From the NCBI GenBank assembly GCA_017964055.1, contig JAGCSS010000036.1, positions 1-8,550 on the forward strand: 8,550 bases of DNA, read 5' to 3'. The translations under genes were made by a program, and so were the position numbers. A model generated the notes under the pieces. The model made no database searches, had not been told where the DNA came from, and was given only the letters and a program-made list of their open reading frames with translations. Position 1 is the stretch's first letter, and every line of letters starts with the position of its first letter. This stretch comes from Lachnospiraceae bacterium. GTDB taxonomy: Bacteria > Bacillota > Clostridia > Lachnospirales > Lachnospiraceae. Below are positions 1 to 6,187 of this stretch, one piece after another.

Positions 1-625
1 CAACTTCGTAATCCTTTTTGATCTTTGTAAGTCTCTTCTTGAGCTCCAGTACAACATACAGAGCCGCAAAAACGATACCTACTATAAGACATAATCCGTT
101 AATCCCACCAAAATTGAAAACATCGGGAATGTAGCAATTCGCACCGCCACCGAACACATTTACGAAGGAAGTGCAGTCCTTGATCGAAACGGTCAGACCG
201 TTTAAGACTACGTTGCTCAGGCCTCTGAACGCAAGCATGCCTGCCAGCGTTACAATGAACGGAGGGATTCTTACATAAGCGATCCAGAATGCCTGGAATG
301 CGCCGATCGCAGTACCTACAATAAACATGATGAGTACCGTAAGGATCATCGGTACTTTAAGCTCTACCATGAGTTTCGCGCCTACCGCGCCTACGAAGCA
401 TACTACCGATCCGACCGAAAGATCGATGTTACCGCCGGTCAGGATACAGAGCAGCATACCTGTCGCAAGGATGAAAACGTACGCGTTCTGGGAAATGATG
501 TTCGAAATATTTGCCGGCAGAAGGATGTTTCCTCCGGTCAAAATGGCAAACAGTCCGAATACCAGGACCAGTACGATGATCATCGTATATTTTTTTGTAA
601 AATCAAGTAATTTTGTATTTGTCAT
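1..625 (-). CDS. mmsB: Multiple-monosaccharide ABC transporter permease (MmsB/GguB type), C-terminus beyond the window
   Basis: This is the membrane channel subunit of a sugar ABC importer (CUT2 class, RbsC/XylH/GguB family). The reading frame is open from ATG at 625 to the window edge, giving 208 residues of a protein that in this family is usually close to 400. It is strongly hydrophobic, with likely membrane segments at about residues 14-30, 46-63, 70-86, 92-115, 120-140 and 176-194. Two family motifs are visible: GNIDLSVGS at 65-73 and a segment near 119-136 containing RIPPFIVTLAGM and FRGL. The start is supported by TAAGGAG (640-634), eight bases upstream. The stop codon of the ATPase gene forms the first three bases of that ribosome site, so the two genes are almost certainly translationally coupled. 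Partner proteins are the ATPase and ChvE-like binding protein encoded just upstream. The family and role are clear; the exact sugar is not shown by the sequence. Confidence 0.93.
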   Translation of the reverse strand, partial: MTNTKLLDFTKKYTMIIVLVLVFGLFAILTGGNILLPANISNIISQNAYVFILATGMLLCILTGGNIDLSVGSVVCFVGAVGAKLMVELKVPMILTVLIMFIVGTAIGAFQAFWIAYVRIPPFIVTLAGMLAFRGLSNVVLNGLTVSIKDCTSFVNVFGGGANCYIPDVFNFGGINGLCLIVGIVFAALYVVLELKKRLTKIKKDYEV

Positions 626-637
626 TTTTAGTTCTCC

Positions 638-2164
638 TTAACCGGCTTTGATGATGTGTGACATGATAGCTTCCTGCGATGCTTCTGAAGCATCGAGCTC
701 GGCCACCATTTTGCCTTCGTTCATTACATATATCCTGTCGCACATTCCCAGTATCTCGGGCATCTCGGAAGAGATCATGATGACCGATTTTCCTTCCGCT
801 ACCAGCTGGTTCATAATGCAGTATATCTCGTATTTCGCGCCTACATCGATACCTCTTGTGGGCTCATCGAGGATCAGGATATCCGGGTTCGCGAACATCC
901 ACTTCGCGAGAAGCACCTTCTGCATGTTTCCGCCGGAAAGATTGCCGACGTTCTGCTCGACCGAAGGGCACTTGATCGCGAGCTTTGCCTTGTATTCATC
1001 GGCAGCCGCGAACTCCTTGTCCTTGTCAATGATCTTGTGTGTGCTGACTCCGTCCAGATTTGCCAGTGTCGTGTTGATCTTTATCGTATTGGAAAGGATC
1101 AGCCCGTTGCCCTTTCTGTCCTCGGTAACGTAGGCCAGCTTGTGGGCGATCGCCTCTTTAACGGTGTTCATGTGAACTTCCCTGCCGTCAATGAATACCT
1201 GTCCGGAAATATTGTCTCCGTAGCTCTTTCCGAAAATGCTCATCGCCAGCTCCGTACGGCCCGCGCCCATGAGTCCGGATATGCCCACTATCTCGCCCTT
1301 GCGTACGCAGAAATCGACATTGTCGACAACCTTGCGTCCCGCGTAGATCGGATGATAAGCCGTCCAGTTCTTGACCTCGAGCTTGATGTCTCCGATGTGC
1401 TTCTCTCTCTTCGGGAAGCGGTCCGCGATCTCACGGCCTACCATGCCCTTGATGATGCGTGTCTCGGAGAAATCATCGACATTTTTGTCCAGCGTCTCGA
1501 TCGTGCAGCCGTCGCGGATGACCGTGATCTTGTCCGCTACGTAGGAAACCTCGTTCAGCTTGTGAGAGATGATGATGGAGGTCAGACCGTTCTGCTTGAA
1601 TTTGATCTGCAGGTTGAGCAGTGCGTGTGAATCCTCTTCGTTAAGTGAAGCGGTGGGCTCGTCCAGGATAAGCAGACGCGCGTTTTTGGCCATCGCCTTC
1701 GCGATCTCTACCAGCTGCTGCTTGCCCACACCTATATCTTTAATCAGAACCTGCGGCTGCTCATTAAGACCTACCATCTTCATGTATTTTGCCGCAAGCT
1801 CGTTCGTTTCGTTCCAGTTAATGCGGAACTTGCTTCCGCGTTCGTTTCCGAGAAACATGTTCTCGCCGATAGTCATGTAAGGAACCAGCGCGAGCTCCTG
1901 GTGAATGATAACGATTCCCTTCGACTCGCTGTCCTTGATCTTATTGAACTTACAAACCTCACCGTCGTAGACGATGTCCCCCTCGTAAGTACCGTAAGGA
2001 TATATTCCGCTTAAGACATTCATCAATGTGGATTTTCCGGCACCGTTCTCACCTACCAGAGCGTGGATCTCGCCTTCTTCCACCTGCAGATTTACATTGC
2101 TGAGTGCTTTCACACCGGGGAAGGTTTTGGTTATGTTTTTCATCTCGAGAAGAATCTTAGCCAA
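638..2164 (-). CDS. mmsA: Multiple-monosaccharide ABC transporter ATP-binding protein, two fused ATPase domains (MmsA/GguA type)
   Basis: This cytoplasmic protein (508 residues, normal for the family) powers sugar import by ATP hydrolysis and contains two ATPase domains. Domain 1: Walker [10 protein letters not shown] at 38-46, Q-loop Q89, signature region IGVGKQQ at 144-150, Walker B LLILDE at 164-169 and H-loop H201. Domain 2: a degenerate Walker [10 protein letters not shown] at 297-305 with Arg for the catalytic Lys, an intact LSGGNMQK at 409-416, Walker B ILILDE at 429-434, and Ser-Ser-Glu where the H-loop His would be. One active and one degenerate site is typical of RbsA/XylG/MglA/GguA proteins. 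The chosen start is TTG at 2164: it follows GGGAGGA by six bases and gives the expected N-terminus ([16 protein letters not shown]). An upstream in-frame ATG at 2233 would add 23 Arg/Cys-rich residues encoded by a hairpin and has no good ribosome site. It lies 83 bp after the binding-protein gene and abuts the permease gene. Confidence 0.96.
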   Translation of the reverse strand: MAKILLEMKNITKTFPGVKALSNVNLQVEEGEIHALVGENGAGKSTLMNVLSGIYPYGTYEGDIVYDGEVCKFNKIKDSESKGIVIIHQELALVPYMTIGENMFLGNERGSKFRINWNETNELAAKYMKMVGLNEQPQVLIKDIGVGKQQLVEIAKAMAKNARLLILDEPTASLNEEDSHALLNLQIKFKQNGLTSIIISHKLNEVSYVADKITVIRDGCTIETLDKNVDDFSETRIIKGMVGREIADRFPKREKHIGDIKLEVKNWTAYHPIYAGRKVVDNVDFCVRKGEIVGISGLMGAGRTELAMSIFGKSYGDNISGQVFIDGREVHMNTVKEAIAHKLAYVTEDRKGNGLILSNTIKINTTLANLDGVSTHKIIDKDKEFAAADEYKAKLAIKCPSVEQNVGNLSGGNMQKVLLAKWMFANPDILILDEPTRGIDVGAKYEIYCIMNQLVAEGKSVIMISSEMPEILGMCDRIYVMNEGKMVAELDASEASQEAIMSHIIKAG

Positions 2165-2170
2165 TTTTAA

Positions 2171-2177
2171 TCCTCCC
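2171..2177 (-). promoter_or_regulatory. Ribosome binding site that fixes a TTG start for the ATPase gene
   Basis: The minus strand reads GGGAGGA here, six bases before TTG at 2164-2162. It is the only strong Shine-Dalgarno sequence near the front of this gene, and the protein read from this TTG begins exactly where related ABC ATPases begin. This is why the longer ATG start at 2233 is not used in this annotation. Confidence 0.8.
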
Positions 2178-2196
2178 TTTCTATCTTTATGTGTCT

Positions 2197-2236
2197 CGGA
2201 CGCGCAACAGGCGGGACGAGCCCGCCTGCGCATCCG
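2197..2236 (-). other. Large GC-rich intercistronic hairpin between the binding-protein and ATPase genes
   Basis: A perfect 8-bp inverted repeat, CAGGCGGG (2208-2215) and CCCGCCTG (2221-2228), encloses a 5-nt loop. The stem resumes outside a 3-nt bulge (2205-2207): 2197-2204 pairs with 2229-2236, and the single mismatch becomes a G-U wobble in the transcribed strand. No T-run follows in the direction of transcription, so it does not look like a standard terminator. In binding-protein transport operons such structures commonly protect the upstream mRNA or damp downstream expression, so that the binding protein is made in excess over membrane components. That role is inferred here; the hairpin itself is read directly. 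Confidence 0.7.
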
Positions 2237-2247
2237 TCTTTAATTGG

Positions 2248-3312
2248 TTACTGAATATCCGACTCCTTGTAGTAGCCCGAGTCGATGAGCAGCTTCTTGT
2301 AGTTGTTAACGTCTGCAAATACGGGCTCGCAAAGGTATGAAGGAACAACACCCTTTCCGTTATCATAGGTCTTGGTATCGTTAACGGGAGCTTCCTTGCC
2401 CTGCATGATAGCGTCAACCATCTCTACGGTCTTTGCTGCGAGGTCACGGGTATCCTTAAAGATCGACATAGCCTGCTTGCCTGCAAGCATGTTCTTAACG
2501 TTAGCCTTATCACAGTCCTGACCGGTGATGATGGGCCAGTTGCTGTGGTTGCTCGCGTAGTTAGCCTCAAGGGAGTTTGTAACACCCATAGCGGTTGAAT
2601 CGTTCGAAGCCATAACAGCGTCAAGCTGGGTTCCGTCTGCATAGTAAGCAGCGATGATAGCGTCGAATCTGTTCTGTGCGTTCTCTGTCGACCAGCTCTG
2701 TGTAGCAACTGTATCGAAATCCTTCTGGCCGGATCTTACAACGAGCTGTCCGTTGTCGATGTACTTCTGAAGAACCGACATAGCGCCGCCGAAGAAGAAT
2801 CTTGCGTTGTTGTCGCCGGGGTCACCGGTGATGAGCTCGATGTTGAAGGGGCCTGCGCCGCTCTTAAGATTAAGCTGGGACTCGATGTACTCGCCCTGCT
2901 TAACGCCTACCATGTTGTTATCGAATGTTGCATAGTAGGTAACAGCGTCAGAGTTCATGATAAGACGGTCATAAGCGATAACCTTGATGTCCTTTTCCTT
3001 AGCCTGCTCAAGAACTGTTCCGAGCGAATCGCCTTCGATAGATGCAATAACCAGAACCTTGCAGCCCGAGCTGATCATGTTCTCGATCTGTGAAACCTGA
3101 GTGGGAACGTCGTTCGAAGCGTACTGAAGATCAACGGTGTAGCCGGCTTCTTCAAGCTTTGCCTTCATGTTGTCGCCGTCCTGATTCCATCTCTGCAGAT
3201 CCTTAGTAGGCATCGAAACGCCAACCTTGGTTCCGCCCGATTTCTTACCGCACGCGGTCAGAGTGGAAAGACCCATGACCAGAACGAGTAATAAAACTAC
3301 AATCTTTTTCAT
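2248..3312 (-). CDS. chvE: ChvE-type multiple-sugar-binding lipoprotein (ABC transporter solute-binding protein)
   Basis: This extracellular, membrane-anchored protein (354 residues) captures monosaccharides and delivers them to the permease encoded downstream. The N-terminus is a lipoprotein signal: MKK, a hydrophobic stretch, then lipobox LTAC with the lipidated Cys at 21, followed by a polar Lys/Gly linker. The mature part is a two-lobed periplasmic-binding-protein fold with the ChvE/XylF landmarks: SMPTKDLQRW at 33-42, QYASNDVPTQVSQIENM at 63-79, AYDR at 113-116, FDN at 130-132, GDPGDNNA at 163-170, SND at 236-238, GQDCD at 264-268 and Lys286 in the SIFKD segment. ChvE relatives bind glucose, galactose, arabinose, xylose and similar sugars, so substrate breadth is known for the family but not proven here. 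ATG at 3312 is preceded by AGGAGGG (3325-3319); an in-frame ATG at 3360 only lengthens the protein ahead of the signal peptide. It is the first gene of the transporter operon. Confidence 0.95.
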   Translation of the reverse strand: MKKIVVLLLVLVMGLSTLTACGKKSGGTKVGVSMPTKDLQRWNQDGDNMKAKLEEAGYTVDLQYASNDVPTQVSQIENMISSGCKVLVIASIEGDSLGTVLEQAKEKDIKVIAYDRLIMNSDAVTYYATFDNNMVGVKQGEYIESQLNLKSGAGPFNIELITGDPGDNNARFFFGGAMSVLQKYIDNGQLVVRSGQKDFDTVATQSWSTENAQNRFDAIIAAYYADGTQLDAVMASNDSTAMGVTNSLEANYASNHSNWPIITGQDCDKANVKNMLAGKQAMSIFKDTRDLAAKTVEMVDAIMQGKEAPVNDTKTYDNGKGVVPSYLCEPVFADVNNYKKLLIDSGYYKESDIQ

Positions 3313-3331
3313 AAAATGCCCTCCTGAAATA

Positions 3332-3385
3332 GTGGTGATTAATTGTTGCAGGAAAAGCATAACATAACCGCGGTGGGAATTAATT
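3332..3385 (-). repeat. Imperfect 13-bp direct repeat upstream of the ChvE-type gene, possible operator
   Basis: Read on the plus strand, GTGGTGATTAATT (3332-3344) and GTGGGAATTAATT (3373-3385) match at 11 of 13 positions. Their starts are 41 bp apart, close to four helical turns. One copy overlaps the candidate -35 region and the other lies in the leader. AraC-family regulators often bind direct repeats, so this is a possible site for the YesN-type regulator of the window. AT-rich sequence makes a chance match plausible. Confidence 0.3.
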
Positions 3386-3389
3386 TTGA
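3361..3389 (-). promoter_or_regulatory. Candidate promoter of the transporter operon
   Basis: Reading the minus strand, TATGTT (3366-3361) resembles a -10 box, and 17 bases upstream lies TCAAAA (3389-3384), a poor -35 match. A -10-like element with a weak -35 is what an activator-dependent promoter would look like, which fits the nearby AraC-type response regulator. An 8-bp palindrome, ACCGCGGT (3367-3374), sits in the spacer. The assignment is by eye only. A TAAAAT further upstream (3407-3402) is an alternative -10 but has no convincing -35. A promoter somewhere in 3313-3421 is expected because a terminator lies just upstream. Confidence 0.35.
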
Positions 3390-3421
3390 CGAATCTTGAT
3401 TATTTTACCCACTTGCTTTTG

Positions 3422-3462
3422 AAAAAAAGAAATGCAGTGCACTTTTTTGTCATGCACTGCAT
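3422..3462 (-). terminator. Rho-independent terminator of the regulatory operon
   Basis: On the minus strand a perfect 10-bp stem is formed by ATGCAGTGCA (3462-3453) and TGCACTGCAT (3441-3432), with an 11-nt A-rich loop. It is followed immediately by TTCTTTTTTT (3431-3422). It starts 22 bases after the stop codon of the XylF-like gene. This separates the sensor/regulator operon from the transporter operon. The opposite strand lacks a trailing T-run, so it terminates in one direction only. Confidence 0.9.
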
Positions 3463-3484
3463 CCATAATCGCAATAATTTACCA

Positions 3485-4534
3485 TTACCCCTCCGGCACG
3501 TTCAGATAAACATCCTCCTTAAGATGGAATCCGCTGCCTATGATGACCTCATCGAGGTTTTCCTTCGTGACCGCTATCGGCGTCAGGCCTATATAACTGA
3601 TATCGTAGGTTCCGTCGTTTATCGTGGACAGATCGGCGCTGAATATGCTCTCGCCCTTTACCAGCGCGATCGCGCACTCCGCCGCACGCTTCGCCAGCTT
3701 TTCAACAGGCTTGTACACGGTCATGGCCTGAGTTCCCTCGACTATCCTCTGGCATGCCTCCAGGTCCGCGTCCTGCCCTACCACCGGTATCTCTCCGGCC
3801 AGTCTCTTCTCCGAGAGAGCCCTGATAACCTGTCCGGCGAGGTTGTCGTTTCCGCACATTATGCCGTCAACGCTCTTTACGATGTCCTCGTTCTCATAGA
3901 TGTATTCGCCAGCGATCTCTGCCCTCCAGCCGTCACAGAAAATGGCATCGGCGATGCTCATGCCCTTGTCGGCGCAAACCGCCGTAAAGCCCTTCTCCAC
4001 GGCGGGAACATTGTTGTCATGCGGCGAACCCTGCAGCATCAGTACGTTTCCGCCCTCAGCCCCGTTTGCCGCCAGGGCCTCGGCCATCATCGTGCCGACC
4101 ATCTCATTGTCAAAGGTAATGTACAGATCCGCGTTCGCGTTGGTTACCAGTCTGTCGTAGGCTATGATCTTTATGCCCTCATCCTTTGCCTTCTGAACGG
4201 TCTCCTTCAGTGAGTCGGAGTCTATGCAGACAATAACGATGGCGTCAACGCCCTTTTTGATAAAATACTCTATCTGTTCCTTTTGCTTCTCAACGTCGCC
4301 GTTAGCGTTCTGGACATTAACGGTGGCTCCGAGCTCCTTTGCGGTAGAAACGAAAACGTCCCTGTCGCGCTGCCAGCGCTCGATGACGAACGAATCGAAG
4401 CTCATCGCGATCTCGATGCGGTCGTCCTCATCCCTGTCGTTTTTCTCGACGGTCTTTTCCCCGGGCTTGCAGCCGGCGAGCATGACTGTCAATATCATGA
4501 TCGCGGCCAGAGCCAGTGCTGTCGGTCTCTTCAC
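3485..4534 (-). CDS. xylF: XylF-like D-xylose-binding lipoprotein
   Basis: A sugar-binding lipoprotein of 349 residues anchored outside the membrane. The signal peptide has Lys-Arg near the start, a hydrophobic core and lipobox LAGC with Cys22, then a charged linker (about 23-39). The mature protein follows the order of motifs known from E. coli XylF: ERWQRDRDVF at 52-61, VQNANGD at 74-80, AYDRLV at 125-130, YITFDNE at 138-144, GSPHDNN at 169-175, DGW at 201-203, GND at 228-230, GQDADL at 253-258 and TQAMTVYKP at 268-276. Xylose binding is therefore likely by family, though not shown. It starts with GTG at 4534, preceded by GGAGGGGG (4547-4540); this start places a complete signal peptide at the front. 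It begins 22 bp after the response regulator gene and is the last gene before the terminator, so it is co-transcribed with the sensor genes rather than with a transporter. It may supply xylose to the adjacent importer or take part in sensing. Confidence 0.9.
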   Translation of the reverse strand: MKRPTALALAAIMILTVMLAGCKPGEKTVEKNDRDEDDRIEIAMSFDSFVIERWQRDRDVFVSTAKELGATVNVQNANGDVEKQKEQIEYFIKKGVDAIVIVCIDSDSLKETVQKAKDEGIKIIAYDRLVTNANADLYITFDNEMVGTMMAEALAANGAEGGNVLMLQGSPHDNNVPAVEKGFTAVCADKGMSIADAIFCDGWRAEIAGEYIYENEDIVKSVDGIMCGNDNLAGQVIRALSEKRLAGEIPVVGQDADLEACQRIVEGTQAMTVYKPVEKLAKRAAECAIALVKGESIFSADLSTINDGTYDISYIGLTPIAVTKENLDEVIIGSGFHLKEDVYLNVPEG

Positions 4535-4539
4535 TTGTT

Positions 4540-4547
4540 CCCCCTCC
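4540..4547 (-). promoter_or_regulatory. Ribosome binding site supporting the GTG start of the XylF-like gene
   Basis: The minus strand reads GGAGGGGG, five bases before GTG (4534-4532). No ATG gives an intact signal peptide, and the stop codon of the preceding gene lies at 4559-4557, so this site decides the start. Confidence 0.75.
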
Positions 4548-4556
4548 GTTATCCGA

Positions 4557-6137
4557 TCATTTGCCTTCCCTGTACTCCGTGGGAGTCACACCCACGTTTT
4601 TCTTAAACGATTTGCTGAAATAGTTCGGGTCGGAATAGCCCGACATGACACCTATCTCCTTCATCGAATACTGCGTGGTGGAGAGCAGCTCCTTCGCGTG
4701 CTCTATGCGCAGCCTGGTGAGATAATCGATGAAATTCTCACCCGTATTCTCCTTGAATATGCGGCTCAGATAGTACGAGCTGATATTTACCTCCATAGAC
4801 AGGTCGTCGAGCGTGATGTTCTTTGTGTAATTGGCCTCGATATAGGCCTTTGACGCCTCCACGACATCGTTGGTCGTCTCGGTCTTTTTCTCGGAAATAC
4901 TTGTGCCCGAAAATATCAGCCTGTCCTTGAACCACTCCCAGAGGCTCTCCGCGTCGTTTGCGCGCATGACCGTCGGCAGATAATCACGGCGGTCCTCTAT
5001 TTTATATGTAAGGCCCTTTTCGTACGCTATGGTCTCCGCGCGCATGACGAATTCGAGTATCTTGAGCCTGATATCCATGATATCCTTGGTCTTGATCCAG
5101 TCGAAGAAATCCCTCGCAACGCTGAGCGCAGCTTCGGTGCGTCCCTTGGCTATCTCCTCAAAGAGCCGCATCTCGAGATCTATCGGGTATTCTCCCTCAA
5201 AGTCACAGCCGATCGGCAGATCGTCGGCATGCGCGACCGTATTGGTCGTCATCAGCAGCGCGTTGACGGCATCCCTGTAGGAATTGTCCTGACGGGCCAG
5301 CCTGTTGACCTTTCCGATGCCGACCCTGAACGCGATGTCCATGGTATGGCTCAGCTTATGTATCATCTCACGCGCGTTCGTAATGACTCTTACGCGCTCC
5401 GTGTAATCCATCTCCTCGTAATCGCAGGGCACCAGGACCGCGATCTTGTTGCTCATTACCGAGCCCACGATTCCGTTGAAATACAGCTTGATGTACTCCC
5501 TTATCTCTCTGTAGTTCTGCTGCAGCTTAACGCTCGAGCCGAGGGCGTTGGTCATGTGGTTGCCCTCCTTCGCGTCGCCCGAGACCAGCACCATCATGTA
5601 GGCATTCTCCGCATGGAGACCGAGCATGGTTTTGTAATTGTCTATGTCCTCGTCGAAATACTCATGGAACAGGATATTGTAGATCAGGCCGTTTTCGAGG
5701 ATAGGCACGACGGTCTCGAGCTTTTCCCTGATCATCAGGTCGTTCGAGCGACGGTTCTTCTCCTCGGTGATCATGACCATCGCCTTTTTGAGTGCGGATA
5801 CGATCCTGCCGCGCTCCATGGGCTTCGTGATGTATTCGATCGCGCCGAGCTTCATCGCTTCCTTCGCGTAATCGAACTTGTCATAGGCGGACATAACGAT
5901 GAACACGACCTTGTCGTTGGTCTTGCGTATCTCTCGCATCGCGTCTATGCCGTTGATGCCCGGCATCTGTATGTCCATTACCGCGATATCCGGGCGAAAG
6001 GTCTCCGCGAGTTCTATGACATTGCGTCCGGTCTTTGCAAACTCCACTTCGCAGTCATCGCCGAACTCCTTTTGTATTATGAACTTCAATGAATCGATGA
6101 CTATTCCTTCGTCATCGGCAAGCATTATCTTGTACAT
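4557..6137 (-). CDS. YesN-type response regulator: receiver domain plus AraC-family DNA-binding domain
   Basis: A cytoplasmic transcription regulator of 526 residues, probably phosphorylated by the kinase encoded just upstream. Residues 1-120 form a CheY-like receiver: acidic pair D8-D9, phospho-acceptor D55 in VMDIQMPG, conserved S83 and K105 in the KPM segment. A long linker of unassigned function covers about 121-420. Residues 425-526 are an AraC-type domain with two helix-turn-helix units (first near LDDLSMEVNISSYYLSRIFKE, second near MKEIGVMSGYSDPNYFSKSFKK) and the usual GVTPTEYR ending. YesN proteins of this type commonly activate neighbouring sugar-transport genes, so the ChvE operon and its own operon are plausible targets. 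ATG at 6137 is chosen because it has AGGAG (6147-6143) and begins exactly at the receiver. A TTG at 6191 overlapping the kinase stop would add 18 residues without a good ribosome site. Confidence 0.95.
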   Translation of the reverse strand: MYKIMLADDEGIVIDSLKFIIQKEFGDDCEVEFAKTGRNVIELAETFRPDIAVMDIQMPGINGIDAMREIRKTNDKVVFIVMSAYDKFDYAKEAMKLGAIEYITKPMERGRIVSALKKAMVMITEEKNRRSNDLMIREKLETVVPILENGLIYNILFHEYFDEDIDNYKTMLGLHAENAYMMVLVSGDAKEGNHMTNALGSSVKLQQNYREIREYIKLYFNGIVGSVMSNKIAVLVPCDYEEMDYTERVRVITNAREMIHKLSHTMDIAFRVGIGKVNRLARQDNSYRDAVNALLMTTNTVAHADDLPIGCDFEGEYPIDLEMRLFEEIAKGRTEAALSVARDFFDWIKTKDIMDIRLKILEFVMRAETIAYEKGLTYKIEDRRDYLPTVMRANDAESLWEWFKDRLIFSGTSISEKKTETTNDVVEASKAYIEANYTKNITLDDLSMEVNISSYYLSRIFKENTGENFIDYLTRLRIEHAKELLSTTQYSMKEIGVMSGYSDPNYFSKSFKKNVGVTPTEYREGK

Positions 6138-6150
6138 CCGTTCTCCTGTC

Positions 6151-6172
6151 CGGCCGCGGTATGCCGCAGCCG
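6151..6172 (-). other. Hairpin in the leader of the response regulator gene
   Basis: In the 50-bp gap between the kinase and regulator genes, 6151-6159 pairs with 6164-6172 around a 4-nt loop. In the transcribed strand all nine positions pair, one as a U-G wobble. Only three bases separate it from the extended regulator ribosome site (TTCTCCT on the plus strand, 6141-6147). There is no T-run, so a terminator is unlikely. It could affect translation or mRNA processing between the two coding regions. Confidence 0.55.
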
Positions 6173-6187
6173 ATCCTTTTGTATGCG

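Noticed and set aside
648..1630. Plus-strand open frames opposite the ATPase gene
   Set aside because: They are antisense to well-defined ABC ATPase motifs and show no recognisable protein features.
2197..2236. The intercistronic hairpin as an intrinsic terminator
   Set aside because: No T-run follows it on the transcribed side, and the downstream genes lack another visible promoter, so full termination would silence the ATPase and permease.
3313..3360. Longer start (ATG 3360) for the ChvE-like protein
   Set aside because: It would put 16 residues before a complete lipoprotein signal peptide and run through the leader, while ATG 3312 has a strong AGGAGGG site.
3386..3414. A plus-strand promoter starting from TTGACG at 3386
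   Set aside because: There is no -10-like hexamer at a suitable distance and no plus-strand gene for it to drive.
3313..3421. A catabolite-control (cre) site in the chvE upstream region
   Set aside because: No stretch on either strand matches the TGNAANCGNTNNCA pattern well; the nearest candidate lacks the central CG.
3386..4213. Plus-strand open frame of 275 codons opposite the XylF-like gene
   Set aside because: It lies wholly antisense to a gene with clear XylF motifs, lacks a recognisable domain or credible ribosome site, and crosses the terminator hairpin. It is a by-product of codon use in the real gene.
5229..6092. Plus-strand open frame of 287 codons opposite the response regulator gene
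   Set aside because: Its His/Val/Arg-rich translation has no domain pattern and mirrors the codon bias of the real gene on the other strand.
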